NCBI GenBank assembly: GCA_047967505.1
Contig: CM106539.1
From: Dipteris shenzhenensis
Taxonomy: Eukaryota; Polypodiophyta; Polypodiopsida; Gleicheniales
Direction: 5' to 3' (one strand)
DNA: 64,000 bases
The notes under the pieces are model-generated. The model saw nothing but the letters and a program-made list of their open reading frames with translations. It was not told the DNA's origin and ran no database searches. This document shows, in pieces, positions 31,852 through 44,251 of the stretch (positions are counted from its first letter, which is position 1; each line of letters opens with the position of its first letter). The translations under genes were made by a program, and so were the position numbers.

Positions 31852-32535
31852 CCCATTCCAAGTGCTATTTTCATGGTACAGCATGATATCTCATTTCTCT
31901 AGTCACGATGATTTCATTTTACTTAACACTAACAACTAATCCAAGAACCATCAGTATGCTTAAACCATACCTCTATGTGTTTGATGGCCAAAAAGCCTTT
32001 TAATGAGTAAGACACTTATAAGGTTTCAAAGGATGAGACCGCTTACATCGTGGAACATACACATTTTCATATCTTTGAGCATGTATGGTGTATAACTAAA
32101 GAAAATTTGGTGATATGACAAACAGAAAAAGAAGCTAAGATCTCACAATTTACTCTCGTAGATCAATTCTGGGCCTCAAATTTGAAGGTTAACTCTAGAA
32201 TTGCAAGGGCAGCTTTGGAATTCAATTCTAGCAGCAAAGGTTCTTAAATTTAAAGGGACACGCTAGAATGCCATTTGCAAGATGAATGATTTTTTAAATA
32301 AATGCACCTTCTTTTGAAAGGTCAAACTTTTGAAGGACAAAATACCACATAATTTTGGCTTCCTTGCAACCTTTCTTGAAGGGTAAGAGCTTGTTCTTTT
32401 TCCTCTAGGAAAAGAAACCACCTTTTCTTTAAATTAAAAATTTTTTTCGTCATCATCACTGAACCCTCCTCGATCTTTATCGAAGGGCCAACCACCCTCG
32501 GTCAATGGGCATAAGACAAACTTGGCTAGCGATCA
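31852..32535. other. Intergenic, nothing recognised
   Basis: AT-rich DNA between the tandem duplication and the Helentron relic; it may hold the 3' end of that element but no terminus is identified. Confidence 0.4.
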
Positions 32536-32563
32536 AACACACACACACACACACACACACACA
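32536..32563. repeat. (AC)n microsatellite
   Basis: Fourteen AC units, about 130 bp beyond the 3' end of the endonuclease relic. Confidence 0.97.
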
Positions 32564-32689
32564 TTTGACCACTGAGATAGGGGCCTGGCAAAAAAAAGGA
32601 AAAAATAAAGAAAAACAAGATGAAATTCATTCATGAGGCCTGCCCTAATGATGATTCATTAGAATAATATGTACTTGTTGTGATTGTGT

Positions 32690-33410
32690 TGTTTACCGTG
32701 TTGTGTAGATGAGGGAGTCGCCAAACCAGTAAATTAAGTTCATTCCATTAACCAAGGGAGAGTGGTCATACCAATAAATTGAGTTCGTTCCATTGAATAT
32801 ATAATTTTCTTTGATGTTTATCCAGATGTGGTCGATGGTTAACCCATGAACTGTTGTGGGTACATTTATGAGTTGACACATTTCTTTTGTCGACATCAAT
32901 TCTAGCAGTTGCATACTCTTTGTTATTGTGGAATTGTATTCTATGTTAAAGTCTCCAATTACATATGTTGTAGTGGAAGTTAGAATGTGCATGAGCATTG
33001 TGTCAATTAATCGAATGAGAATCGATGTTCTTGTTCATGGAGATTTGTAGATGTTTAACACCACGATTTTGCTGCTTTCTTGTGTTTCAAATGTTGTTAA
33101 TAAGCATTCACATCCATCTTCATACATCGCCTTGCGGAAGGTCAATATTATGCTTAGTTTGAAGAAAGTTGCCAGGCCATGGTTTGTGGTTATGTAAGAT
33201 GATTCGAATACTTGTAAGTTTATGTGGTCGTGCGGTATTTGTTTCTTGTAAGCATAGTATTGTTGCATTCAAGATAACTTTGGTTTGGGCTAGATCCTTT
33301 TTGTGGTGCTTGAAAGACCTTGTGTTTAGGCTTTTAGAGTTGCTGGTGTGATTTTTTCCCATTTGAAGTTGATTTGGTTGAAATTCCACTTGCACTACGA
33401 CAAAAGGCAT
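32690..33410 (-). pseudogene. Helentron-type apurinic-like endonuclease (EEP) domain
   Basis: On the minus strand the sequence gives ATILCLQETNT (first EEP motif with catalytic Glu). After a frameshift it continues NHGLATFFK and VVLNIYKSP, and after one TGA it gives TYVIGDFNIEY (GDFN motif) and TIDHIWIN (the SDH-like catalytic His motif, D-H). This is the plan of endonuclease/exonuclease/phosphatase domains, found at the C-terminus of Helentron Rep-Hel proteins and in non-LTR retrotransposons. It lies immediately after helicase motifs V/VI on the same strand, which favours Helentron over LINE. At least one frameshift and one stop make it non-functional. Confidence 0.72.
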
Positions 33411-33429
33411 TCGATTTTTGTTAGTACTT

Positions 33430-34870
33430 GTTTATTGACCTTGATGTTTCTCTCTTGTATTGGTGACATAGTGTATAGGTTTGATAGGTCACGTACACAA
33501 GAAAGTGTAGTGTAGACCAGTCCATGGTTTTTAATGTTCATTAGATCTAATGCCAATGAGTGGACATTGATAGTTTTTGTGATCTATGTATCATTCTAGT
33601 AGAAGCAGATTGTATAGGGAATTGTGTTTGAGTACCGATTTTAGGTGGTTCTTTCCTATCTGGAACTCGTGTCTTATTTTTGTTATTGGGGTCCATGTTG
33701 CTAGAATGTTGTCATTGCATAGGTTTTTTTTTTAGCGTGTTTGAATGCCACTTTTCATGTCATTGAACTGAATCCATACTAGAAATGTGTGTCCTTTTGT
33801 CATTGACCCCTTGAAAATTATGTCATCATCGCTCACAATCATGTCAGTTATGTGAAGATTCCCTGTGCGAATTTCTATTATCATCCCTTCCTTTAGATGC
33901 AGTTCACTGTGTAGTCCGCAAGTGCTCCTAGGATCCTTTGGCATGTTAATTCTCTTGCTACATGATTTATGTTGAGTATCTTTCACCTTTAGGACATGTG
34001 GTCCTGCCTTAAGGACATTGTAGACATGTTCATTGTGTTCGTCTTTAGTGGAATTCATGTAGTATATGTGTGGCACAATGTGTTTTGAAGGTGGTGGTCA
34101 ATAGTAATCATTGTTGAGTTTTTTTATATCTTCGCTCATATATGAGCCTGTCCACATTCTATTAAGAATGTGGATGAAATCTGTATCTTTTTGTCTCATT
34201 GGTGTTTGTAATTCATAGTATCATATGTTGTTTTTCCACACCGATGGTAATAATGTTGTTGATGCGGATGCGTCATTGAAAATCTATGTGTCTTTTGTTG
34301 GGCTTGCTTGGCATAAGCCACCACATAGTAAAACATCAACACCTCTGAATGGCTTGTTGTTATTATTATTGCATGTGCAGATTAGCTCCTGCTGCGATGA
34401 ATGCGTTTTGACCAATGAGTGCTCCTTCATCTAGCACTATGAGATCCATGTTTTTGTACATTGATGATAACATATGTAGGCTTTCAATTGATGGGGCAGT
34501 GTATGTTAATATGAGTAGTAGAAATAGATGTAGTGCAGAGTGAATAGTGGTGCCTCTGATTTGGTGCACCGCTCTTCTAGTGTATGCTAGGACAAGAGCT
34601 CTTGGCAGGCCAATGTCTATTGTGTCCTTGTGAGAGTAGCGTACTATCAACATCATTTTGAATTTTTTACTTATGATCGTGTTCATTGTTAAGAACAAAT
34701 TGATGCTATTTTGTGGGAAGATTCTTTTCTTTAGTAGGATGTCCTCAAAAATAATGCATTGCTCATGGTTTAGGCTTCTTACCTTCATGTAGTACGAATG
34801 AGTAGGGATGAGGTTGTATGCATGTTTTGGTGGTTGATGTAATGTTTGATTTGAGCTATGTATGTTCATT
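33430..34870 (-). pseudogene. Helentron/Helitron Pif1-like helicase, decayed
   Basis: Motifs appear in order on the minus strand across several frames: LNHEQCIIFEDILLKK (start of the domain), LFLTM...SKKF at the Walker A position (GxGKT lost), ALVLAYTRRAVHQIRGTTIHSAL (motif Ia), DLIVLDE (Walker B), PFRGVDVLLCGGLCQ (GDxxQ, with D changed to G), YYELQTPMRQKDTDFIHILNRM (motif IV), GLHSELHLKEGM...TGNLHITD (later domain), ASTRMIHRSQ and HGLVYTTLSCVRDLSNLY (motifs V/VI). This is the Pif1-type SF1 helicase of Helitrons, which unwinds DNA during rolling-circle transposition. Frameshifts near 33550, 33730, 34080 and 34366 and several stops kill it. A Rep (HUH) nuclease was not found upstream to 35150. 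Confidence 0.75.
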
Positions 34871-35589
34871 TCTATTACGAGGTCAAATTTTTTAGCTGTG
34901 TGAGTGGTGCAATAGTGTGCAGATGTTAAGCTTGTGCTTAATGTAGTAATAGTTTATAGTGTTGGGTAATTGCATATCTTGTTGTAATTTTTTTGGTTGT
35001 CTTCAATTAGTCATTATTGTAGTTGTATATGTCATGCGACATTTCCCATTCGTTGTTCAACAAAGGTTATTTGCCTTAATAGGTTCCAATGGTCGAAATC
35101 CATGATAGTTTTGAGGATGGCCAACTCTGCAACCTACACTATGATGGCTCTTTGTTAAACAAGACACTACAAAGCTAATCAGAGATTCTGATGAAGCCGC
35201 ATTCATAGATGTTGTGATGCTAGAATTGAGCCATACAAGAGTTCCACTTTAACACAATGAGAAATTGCCCCAATGTTCAAGGTCTGCATGCAACGATATA
35301 ATACAAAATGTATCCCAAAAAGAAAGGACCACTAATGCTGCAATTTGAATGTGGGTCATTATTTTAAGAGAGCATCATGAGGACTAGGTAATGGTTGGAA
35401 GATCATAACCTTAATTCAAGCCTAGTGCTAACCAGCATGTTGGAAGAAATCTACCTAGCTCTTCTTGTGACTATCTACAACCCAGATCTAGGCATGATCC
35501 AAACTTGGCTGATGCACCGTGTCTTATTTGTCTCATAAACTTCTAGAAAGAGGACGCGATTTAGTAGATGTCTACAACCATGTGTTCCA
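34871..35589. other. Intergenic, possible eroded Helentron Rep-helicase linker
   Basis: Minus-strand translation near 35070-35150 gives an open phrase (ILKTIMDFDHWNLLRQITFVEQRMG) before stops. It is plausibly Helentron sequence but contains no HUH motif. The rest is not recognised. Confidence 0.35.
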
Positions 35590-36092
35590 CAGTAGTTCCA
35601 CTAGTTTGGATTCCAAATTTTCAATCCGTTTTGGTTTCCAACAAATAAAAAAAAAGTTATGGAGTGTGCCCTCAAATGGGTGTGCACCAATTTAGCACAA
35701 CATTGGAGGCCCACCCATGCCTAATGTTCTCATTTGGGTGTGTCCTTGGGTGGAGGAGAAGCTCACATAGTGTACTTTTGAATGATTACTTGGTTGCATG
35801 TATGCACATAACAAAATTTTGATGTCTTTGAATAAATTAATATATCGTATAGTCTTCAGGATGCATGCTTCACATGCAACATAGCACTTGTAATGCTTTA
35901 ACAGTCTCGTTCCAAATTCTTATTCCATAATATTTTGGTCTCATGTTCAAGTTTTGAATGGGTACTACAACTTGAAGACAAAGTTTGCCGAATTCCATTG
36001 AGAAATGCATACGTTATGGGTCATGCAAGATACCTATATACAAAAAATTCCCTGAACCTCACAAAAAATGCCTACACCCAAGCAAACAATGA
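35590..36092. repeat. Dispersed repeat family, copy 2
   Basis: Y block in reverse complement (35590-35785: CCAAATTTTCAATCC ... GAGAAGCTCACATAG), then X block in plus orientation (35786-36092, ending CCAAGCAAACAATGACCC). The copy at 50357-51110 has the same arrangement on the opposite strand. The X end is a sharp shared boundary; the Y side is truncated here. Confidence 0.8.
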
Positions 36093-38055
36093 CCCTACAA
36101 GAGGAGGCAGTATGTTTCTATGAAATCTTGTCTTTTCTTTCATGAGTTCTAAAAACTTGACGAAAACATGTTTAGAGGCTTAGTGAAGGAGGGAAAAATG
36201 AAATCTAACACTTAGAAACCAAAATAGGAGGAAAGGATCACTTACCTTGAAAGAACTTGAAGAGGAATCTTGCTGGAGAGGAAACAAGGTGGAGAGGGAG
36301 CTTGGCAGAGAGGAGGGGCCTTGAGCATATGGCTCCACCCAAATGTATAGCATCACATGTAGGAGTAGACACTTTTCTATCAACAATTTGTCCATAAAGT
36401 TTTGTTAATACTTGGACATCAAGGTGATTGGAGGATGGTATTTTTGGATAAGATTTGGAGATTGTAGGCCCAAAAAATTGCAAGAATTTTTCATTCCAAT
36501 ATTTGAGATGGTATTTTTAAAAGTCTCTCTCTCTCCTTGATCAATTCATTCATGAACACAACCCAACCCCACACATAAGGAATCTCTTAGTTTCAGAAAT
36601 ATGACATTCATGTCTCCCGATAAGAACACATAGACCAAGGTTTGGAGAACCCATATAGGGAATCGATTCACAATCAAAAAACGAAGCTGCCAATCACATT
36701 GAGAAAATTTGAATATTGACACAAAAAAAGAGAATTTTATGTTTTCCCAATCAAGAACATTGGAGGATAGAGAGTCCACATGAGAGCTTTGCTCATTCAC
36801 TCCCATCTATTAGGCTAAACACTAATCTTCAATACCATGTTGAAGTGTGCACAATGAGAACATGCTAAAATGATCACATGCTCATACACTCTATGCATGC
36901 TATGAAGAGGGAGGGAGAGACACCAACCTATTAGCTATTCGAATGTACACTCTTCTACCTCCTAAAAAAGACATGATATTTGATTCATGAAGAATTTGGC
37001 CACATCATTTTTCGTGGTTACTACGTCATTTTTCATGCCACCAGAATGTATCTTTTGCAAGATAAAATTAGAAGTTGTTTAGTTTAGATTTGACTCATGA
37101 GCGAGTGTGGCAATAAATCACCAAGTCCCAAACCTATTTGTTCACATGGTGTGTAAACCAAGTGATACAATGATGGTAAAATATCATGATGATAAAGTGG
37201 CCACAACCTATTTGTTCACATGGTGTGAAAAATAAATAAAGTGGTGTTGTGTAAAAATCTAGTACATGCATCAAATAATGTCTGACAATTAGGATACAAT
37301 TGTACATCATCCCCATGACTAGAATAGTTTGGTGTGAAGGCTGGTGACATATACCCATCTAACTGTGATTCTCAACTCTATCTGTAGAGCCATATAACAA
37401 AATTGATTTCCCATTTCTCAAAGGGAAAAGGTTTGTGATAGGAATTATAGGTTAAATTCAAGCTTGTCCTCTGCTGTGAGTGCCACAAGCCTTGTCAAAT
37501 TTAAGCTAACTTGTGGAAGTAATTAAGGTTCAATGACATTTAAATTGATTGGAGACCCTTTTAGTAGACTATTCAATTGATAATGATGTACTTGTCCAAT
37601 TAGGCTGCTAGTTTCCTTTTCTAGTTTCAATTATACCCATTAGGGTCTTCTCTAGTTTGGAGAAAAGCTACAATATATTTATACTAGATAGGAACTATAT
37701 CGGTCCTAAGTAGGTCCCATATTGATTCATTGTAGCCTCCTCAAATTAGCACATAAAATGAACAAAGAATAGAAAATATTTATTGCATTTCTTCCCTTGG
37801 GATTAGATATTGCTCAGCCTGAGGCTTCCTCAAGCTCAAGCTCATTCTCATTCAAACTCTCAACAATGACTCGATTATATGTTGCGATTGAGGACATTTT
37901 TTCTGGAGGGAAACTATCCATTTCATGAGGCAATTAGGTGGCAATATCTTGTTCAGAATCACTTTTGTTGCTTCACTTTTAGCATAGAAAATGCATTTTT
38001 GATTCACTGGATAATGCTTAAATTTTTTAGTAGCAGAACCTTAAAGTTTGATAAA
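36093..38055. other. Intergenic, nothing recognised
   Basis: No gene supported. AACCTATTTGTTCACATGGTG recurs at 37131 and 37205 as a local 74-bp duplication. Confidence 0.4.
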
Positions 38056-38059
38056 AAGA

Positions 38060-38650
38060 CTAGTAGCCAGCGGGTAGCGAACAAACATGAAGGTGAAGGA
38101 CTAGTTATCGCAAGACATTAAGACTCGCTTCATGGAGATTTATAGTATCCGTGTGACAAAAATTTATGCGTTTCAAGTTGCAATTGAATTGAAGTGTTTT
38201 CAAGAACCCAAAATATGGATAAGTACCCAAGGATGTCTCATAGAGCACTTCATTAAGGACCGAGAAAGAAGTTGGATTATTGTAAAAGAGTCGTGTACCT
38301 AAGTTCACCAACTTAGAGGTACTTGTGAGGTGATGCAAGAGCTAGTACATGATTTCAAAGTGGGCATTAATGTGCATGAATTAAACTTGGGCACTGAGGA
38401 GTATCCTTATGTAGACTAGGCTCCTCTGAGTCCACCCATTGAGTTTTACACCAAGTTCAAGTGGTGCTCCTTTAGTATCATGATGTGTTTGCTAGGGACT
38501 ATCCCAAGTTAGAGGATTCAAAGTGCAATTGAACCAAGCAAGAATATTTGGGAATGGTACAACATGAAAAAACTACAAGTATTGACTTTTGTGAATAATT
38601 TCTATCTTATTGGAGCTAGTAAACCATTTTATACATAGAATTGCGCAACT
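38060..38650. repeat. Diverged long repeat, copy A (pair with 47400-48010)
   Basis: Shares with 47400-48010 a collinear series of phrases, e.g. GAGAAAGAAGTTGGATTA / AAGAAAGAAGTTGGATTA, AGAGCTAGTACATG, GTGCATGAATT, CCACCCATTGAGTTTTA and TCATGATGTGTTTGCT. Both are on the same strand, heavily diverged, and probably parts of one old element or duplicated segment on either side of the younger Copia. Confidence 0.75.
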
Positions 38651-39830
38651 AATGACCAAGGAATGATTAAAGTATAAAAGGACCTAAATTTGTAGATAGA
38701 GGGCAAGGTGTCTAGAGGATCCAATTAAATACCCACTTGAGCTATGAGTAGTAGATGGAGAGTAGCTTGGATGGCCACATCATTGAGAACCAAGGTGAAA
38801 TTTAAGGAGTCATATTTACAAGAGGAAGATGAGCCTTTTAGCTACATCTATAGTTTCTACCAAGTTTGTACCGTAAATGGGTGCAATATTATAAAGGCTA
38901 CATGAACCATTTGAGTGTACAATAATCACAAAATCTCTAGTATGTTTACTAATGTGACTCTTCTGTGTCATCTTTTGGACTCTCCAATAGGCATCCTTGC
39001 ACCCTACACAACGTAATACAAACATGATCAATCAATCTTATTAGGCTACTTTAAATGAGGGGCCCATGGGAGATGCGCCTTCCTAAAGAAGTTTGGGAAG
39101 CAAATTTGATGAAGAGGATGTGAGGGTAAAATAAACAATCTAAGGAATAAGAAGTTTGAGATGGTCAAACTTCACGTCATTGGAGCATCAATCAATCAAT
39201 TAAGAATAGTATCACGTCAAAAACACTAAAGACCTAGCTCTTGAGTGGATTGCATTTGGCTCGACAATCCATGTTGCATCCATGAAGACACTCGAACTAC
39301 CAAGACTTGTGACATATTGCTATGAAGATATATTGCCATGGAGAAGGAGAAAATATTCTTCAATAATAATTTTTAGAAAAAAAGAAGATAGAGAAAGTAG
39401 TGAGCATAAAGAAGAAGAGACGTCATAAATTGTGCAAGGTCCTCAAGTGGTTAGGAATTCATGGAAATATCAAAGAAGAAGAGATGTAATTGTTGCACCA
39501 TTTTGCACAAAACCTAGGCACATGGCAAACAAATGTTGAGCTAAGTGTTGTGAACTTATGTGACAATGCATGTTACAAGATCAAGGACTATTGGTACTAG
39601 ACCAAAAGAACATGGGAATAATACAACCAAGTATCTACAAAGATCTTAGGTAAGCAAACTAAATGCAACAAAAGAGAAAACCAAATCCAAGTTGATTAGG
39701 TAAAAGGCTACTCATGAGAAAGGGACCATAGTCAAGATTACCCCCCCTCAAAAGAAAAAAACCAATGGGGAAAAGAGAAAGTCAACTGATTAATTTTTTA
39801 ATGAAGTTGGTAACTAAAAATTGAGTGTTG
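38651..39830. other. Intergenic, nothing recognised
   Basis: Purine-rich DNA with no domain recognised; possibly the interior of the same old element as 38060-38650. Confidence 0.35.
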
Positions 39831-39837
39831 GGAACAT

Positions 39838-40001
39838 TAAGCTATTAAAAAGTAACAAGAACAACCATAAGGTTGATCCCAAGGTAGGACATAGCTTAGT
39901 CGTAGTTAAGATAGTTTGACTACCTTGGTCAATAAGTGTGGTGACCTACCCCAAAGCAAATACCTTGGACCTTTAGAGAAACTAGAGTATATGAAGGGCC
40001 T
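39838..40001. repeat. Target-region repeat unit left of Copia-1
   Basis: TAACAAGAACAACCAT(A/G)AGGTTGAT and GTGGTGACCTACCCCAAA also occur at 46780-46930, just right of the Copia, so the element landed in a tandemly repeated locus. Confidence 0.65.
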
Positions 40002-40612
40002 TGTTAGATATGCTCAATGCCCCACCCTCCTAGTATCCCACCAGTGGTCCAAGGTGCTCAAGTTGTAAGGCCCCCATATGAGGAGAAGCCATGTGTGAGC
40101 CTGTGACACTAGATGGATCCTGACTTGCATGTCAGATGAGGTCTATCAATGAGACCGTTGATGGTAGAAAGGTGATTGTGTGGGAGCCCCTTATTCTTGT
40201 TGGGCCTGTGGGCTAGATGGCCCCCAGCTAGGGGGTCCCAAGAAGGCCAATGGCCCCCCTAGTAGGGGTTCAGGGGCAGGAGCCCCCAAGGCGATGGTAC
40301 AGGGAATATTTCTTGAATATTCCATGGACGACTAGTCGGTTCCACTAACTACGTTGATCCAACTACCACCCTCATAGGTATAAAGAGGCGACCTCCCCAG
40401 TCCATAATATCATATCAAATCTTCCAGCTAGTAGCTCTTCACCTAGTATCTGTCTAGATCACCATCTAAGCTCCACTATGGGAGCACACGGGTGGACAGA
40501 GCCATCATCTGTACTACATCAGTATTGAAGGAAAATTTTGTTCCTCTCCAATTTGCTATGTACTCTCTATTCTTTGTTCAATTTTTGTTCCACTACGTCG
40601 TGTAATTTAACA
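40002..40612 (+). repeat. Copia-1 5' LTR
   Basis: 611 bp, starts TGTTAGATATGCTCAAT and ends GTAATTTAACA. A TATA box (TATAAAG) lies at 40379. It differs from the 3' LTR by many substitutions and an extra segment (about 40210-40250) of G/C-rich sequence, indicating an old insertion. Confidence 0.93.
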
Positions 40613-40624
40613 TGGTATCAGAGC
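40613..40624 (+). promoter_or_regulatory. Copia-1 primer-binding site
   Basis: TGGTATCAGAGC abuts the LTR end and is complementary to the 3' end of initiator Met-tRNA. Confidence 0.92.
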
Positions 40625-40686
40625 CTAGGCGGCTCTAAGGATCGAAGAATAGAAGAGAGGCGAGGGCTTCAACAATATACGGAGTG

Positions 40687-41865
40687 ATGGCAATAGGAAG
40701 TGGCTCAACACGAAGCGGCTCGAGTTCAGCTGTTGCTACTGCACCAACAATCCAAGCATGGAGGATTCACCCACTAGCCTTCACTGAAGGCAATCTAGAT
40801 GGTACGAACTACACTCTGTGGAAGTTTAAAATTATTGCTATTCTGGATTCATATGAGCTTCTGGAGACAGTACTGAGGACTGACCCAGAACCACAAGGAA
40901 CCCCCGACCCAACAAATTTGGGGAGTACAATACCTCCTAATTTTGACCTTCTACGAGCTTGGAAACATAGGAACATAGATGCTCTGTGTGCCCTGGTTAC
41001 AAGTACTACTAATAGTGTTTTGACCTTAATTCAGCATACATGTAAGGCAACTGTGGCCTGTAACATATTGAAGAGTCAGTATGAGACGCAAAATTAGACA
41101 AGGATCCAGAGCCTGGAGAATCAGCTCACAGCTGAGAAGTTTAATGGAGAGACAACGGAGGCATTCATAACCCGAATCAAAAATCTACGTGACCAGATGG
41201 CTGGTGCTGGGATACAAAAGACTAGTGAAGAGCTAGCTCGATGGTGTCTCCAGATACATCCACCAAGGTTTGATGGACTGGTAACAGTGCTTAACACTTA
41301 GGTGAAACCCCAACCATTGTCATTTGAGGAGTTCTATGCTTTACTTATGGAGGAGGAATTGAGACTTAAAGCTCAAGATGGAGGCAGCAATGGGGATGCT
41401 GCATTCTCTACCACTGCGAAAGGCAAAGGTGGTTCCTGCACCAAAAGTGAGTCCTCTACTAGTGGTGACAAAAAGAAGAAGGGCGACAAGAAGAAGTTTC
41501 AGGGAGAATGCTTCTATTGTAAGAAGAAAGGCCATGTGATTGCAGATTGCCAGGTCAAGGAAGCAAATGAAAAGAATGGTACCCTGAAGAAGATAGATAA
41601 GGGGAAAGAGATAGCTAACACAACGAAAGTAGAGTTGGATGTATTTTTGGCCATTGAGGAAGAGTGTTCCTTAGTTCAAGAAGCGTCAACCATCGAGTCA
41701 TGGGTGTTGGATAGTGGTGCCTCCCGTCACATGACCTACAAGAAGGGTCTATATTGTTCCATGCAGCCTCGACAGGAACCCATCACCATGATGGTTGGAA
41801 ATAATGCAAAATGCCCTATTGATAACAAATTTCTCTTCATTTGTTTCTGTAAATGGAGATGTTAA
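40687..41865 (+). pseudogene. Copia-1 gag and protease
   Basis: Frame from the ATG at 40687 with TAG stops at 41095 and 41299. Gag core features NYTLWKFKIIAILDSYELLE and SLENQLTAEKFNGE are followed by an intact zinc knuckle CFYCKKKGHVIADC (41509-41550). The aspartic protease motif WVLDSGASRHM lies near 41700. Gag would form the particle and protease would cleave the polyprotein. Both stops stand where related proteins have Gln (CAG to TAG). The frame is lost near 41810. Confidence 0.85.
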
Positions 41866-42840
41866 AAAACTATCTAATGTGCTGTATGTTCCATAAATCA
41901 AGAGAAATTTGCTATCAGTTGCTTCCATAACTGACCTTGACCATGAGGTGAGGTTCAACAAGACGAGAGCAAAAATTCTAAATAGTGCTGGCAATCTTGT
42001 TGGCACAGGAGTAAGGAGGAACAACCTGTATGAGCTAAGTGCTCTTACAGCCACCGCTGGAGTGGGCACAAGCAGACTTTGGCACGAAAGATTCAACCAC
42101 ATCGGATTTGCAGTGCTAAAGGAGATGCAGAAGCAAGGTATGGTTGCTCACTTACCTACAATAGCAGAAATCAAAGAACCGTGTGAAGCTTGCATGATGG
42201 TCAAGCAACAGAGAAGGCATTCCCACAAGAAAGCAAGAATAGAGCAAATGCTCCTCTAGAGTTGGTGCATGTCGACTTGTGCAGTAAGATGCCTACATAG
42301 GCCTTGGGGGGATCTTCCTATTTTTTTATTAATTGTCGACGACTATAGTAGGAAGATGTGGGTGTACTTTCTTCACGAAAAGGCTCAAGCTTTTGGTAAA
42401 TTGAAAGAATGGCTATAACTTGTTGAAAATGAAACAGGTAGAAAAGTGAAGAAAATCAGATCGGATGGTGGTGGCGAGTTTGTTTCTACAGAGTTTGGAG
42501 ATTTTTGCAAGAGCAAAGGGATCAAGCGACAAACAAAGAAATTACATATGCCTCAATAAATTTCTGTTGTTGAATGCCGAATGTAGACCACTGTGAAGAT
42601 GGGGAGGTGTATGTTGAAAGGTGCTGGACTGCCAAACCACTTTTGGGCTGAGGCTATCAATACTATAGTTTACATCCTTAATCGTACTCCCACTTCAAAA
42701 CGTTTGGGTGTGAATGCTATGCGCATGTACCAGACAAAGAGAGAAACAAGCTACAACCAAAAAGCACCAAATGTATCTTCTTAGGCTATTGTGATGAGAA
42801 GAAAACCTATAAGTTGTATGACTGAGAGGCAAAGAAGATC
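41830..42840 (+). pseudogene. Copia-1 integrase
   Basis: GAG-pre-integrase and zinc-binding part RLWHERFNHIGF...CEACMM, then the core with LIVDDYSRKMWVYFL (first Asp), KKIRSDGGGEF (second Asp) and a damaged SVVE (Glu) region, followed by WAEAINTIVYILNRTPTS. Stops at several CAA/CAG positions and frameshifts between 42259 and 42600 destroy it. Integrase would insert the cDNA copy into the host chromosome. Confidence 0.82.
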
Positions 42841-43037
42841 ATAGCGAGCCGCGATGTGGTGTTCAGGGAGCAGCCACATGCAGTGGAGGAAGAGAAGAGC
42901 TCTTCCACTTTATCATCAAGCGAAGAGGTAATTCACTATGGACCTATCCCAAGGAGACATGAGCTATAAAGGAGGAGGAAATATTAGATGATGAAGGTAT
43001 AAGTCGCCAACCTATTGTTACACCACCGAAAAAGCCA

Positions 43038-43340
43038 TTGCCGCATTGGGTAAGGCAGCTCTACAACCATGATAACCAGATGCCTATGTCTATTGAGCAA
43101 CATGTAGATGGACCAAGGTGGTCTCAGAGAATCGAGGAGCAAAGGAGGGCTTCTGCTCACATAGTCAATATGGCCTTGATGGTTGAGATTATTGCAGAAG
43201 TAAAGGAGCCTGCGAGTTTAGACAAAGCACGTGTAGACCAAGATTGGAAAAACGCTATGCAAGTAGAATATGACAGCATCATGAAGAATGAAACTTGGGA
43301 GCTAGTAGATCGACCACCTAACAGAAAGGTTATTAGCACC
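43038..43340 (+). pseudogene. Copia-1 reverse transcriptase, N-terminal piece
   Basis: EPASLDKARVDQDWKNAMQ...NETWELVDRPPNRKVIST is the start of the Copia RT domain. It ends at 43340 where foreign sequence begins; the next residues (KWVWKVKYKADG) are found only from 44503. Confidence 0.87.
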
Positions 43341-43589
43341 TGTTGGCTCTTTCCTACTGCTTTCATAGGAAGAGCAGGGTATTCTCAGTATGCAGAATTC
43401 CGAGGCTTTTTGTCACCTACAGATATATTAGAGTTGTCAATTGTAGTATACGTGTAGCTTAGGACCTCGAGTCATGTTTCGATGAGAGACGTAGGCTTAA
43501 GTGTGGTAAGCAAACAAAGTGCATGCATGCGTAAAAGAACGTGTATCATCATGATTGAGGTAATGAAGGCTTTCGCCTTCATTGGGGGT

Positions 43590-43840
43590 TGTAGGGTTTA
43601 GGAGGAGTTCCAGGGTTAGAAGGAGGTTCCAGGGTTTAGAAGGAGTTTCAGGGTCGGAAGGAGGTTCTAGTGTTCAAAAGGAGGTTCCAGGGTAAGAAGG
43701 AGGTTCCAGGGTTTAGAAGGAGTTCCACGGTTTAGAAGGAGGTTCCAGGGTTTAGAAGGAGTTCCAGGGTTTAGAAGGAGGTTCCATGGTTTAGAAGGAG
43801 TCCAAGGTTAGAAGGAGGTTCCAAGGTTTAGGGTAGAGTA
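43590..43840. repeat. 20-bp minisatellite in the insertion
   Basis: About twelve variants of GGAGGTTCCAGGGTTTAGAA, some containing the telomere-like string GGGTTTAG. Confidence 0.93.
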
Positions 43841-43949
43841 CATGGTGGAGAACTCATCTCCCTCGTAGATCATGGAGTTTAAGGGTTGAGGAACAATGGT
43901 TTAGGGGGAGCATAGGAGTGGGAGAGGAAGAAGGTGTAAAAGCATGGGG

Positions 43950-44060
43950 GAAAGCAGAGAGAGGAGGGAGGAGGAGGAGGGAGGAGGAGGAGAGAGGAGG
44001 AGGAGGAGAGAGGAGGAGGGAGGAGGAGGACTGAGGAGGAGAGAGAGAGGATGGGTTGCA
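43950..44060. repeat. GGA/GAG-rich tract
   Basis: Purine-only stretch of GGAGGAGGAGAG variants; long Ser/Pro/Leu ORFs on the other strand are artefacts. Confidence 0.9.
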
Positions 44061-44251
44061 AGGTTGGAGGAGAGGGGAGGATGAGTTGCAAGGTTAGGAC
44101 ATGCTTTTGGACGTGGAGTGTAAGGAAGCATGGACACTTGAGACAAATGCTTGGAATACCAAAGTAGACTCAACACAATGCCCCAAAGAGTGTGGGCTTC
44201 ATTCCATTATGGGGTATTTATACAAGTTGGAGAGCTTCCCTCTCTGTATGT

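Noticed and set aside
32690-33410. LINE endonuclease
   Set aside because: The domain follows a Pif1 helicase on the same strand and no reverse transcriptase is nearby; Helentron is the simpler reading, though not proven.
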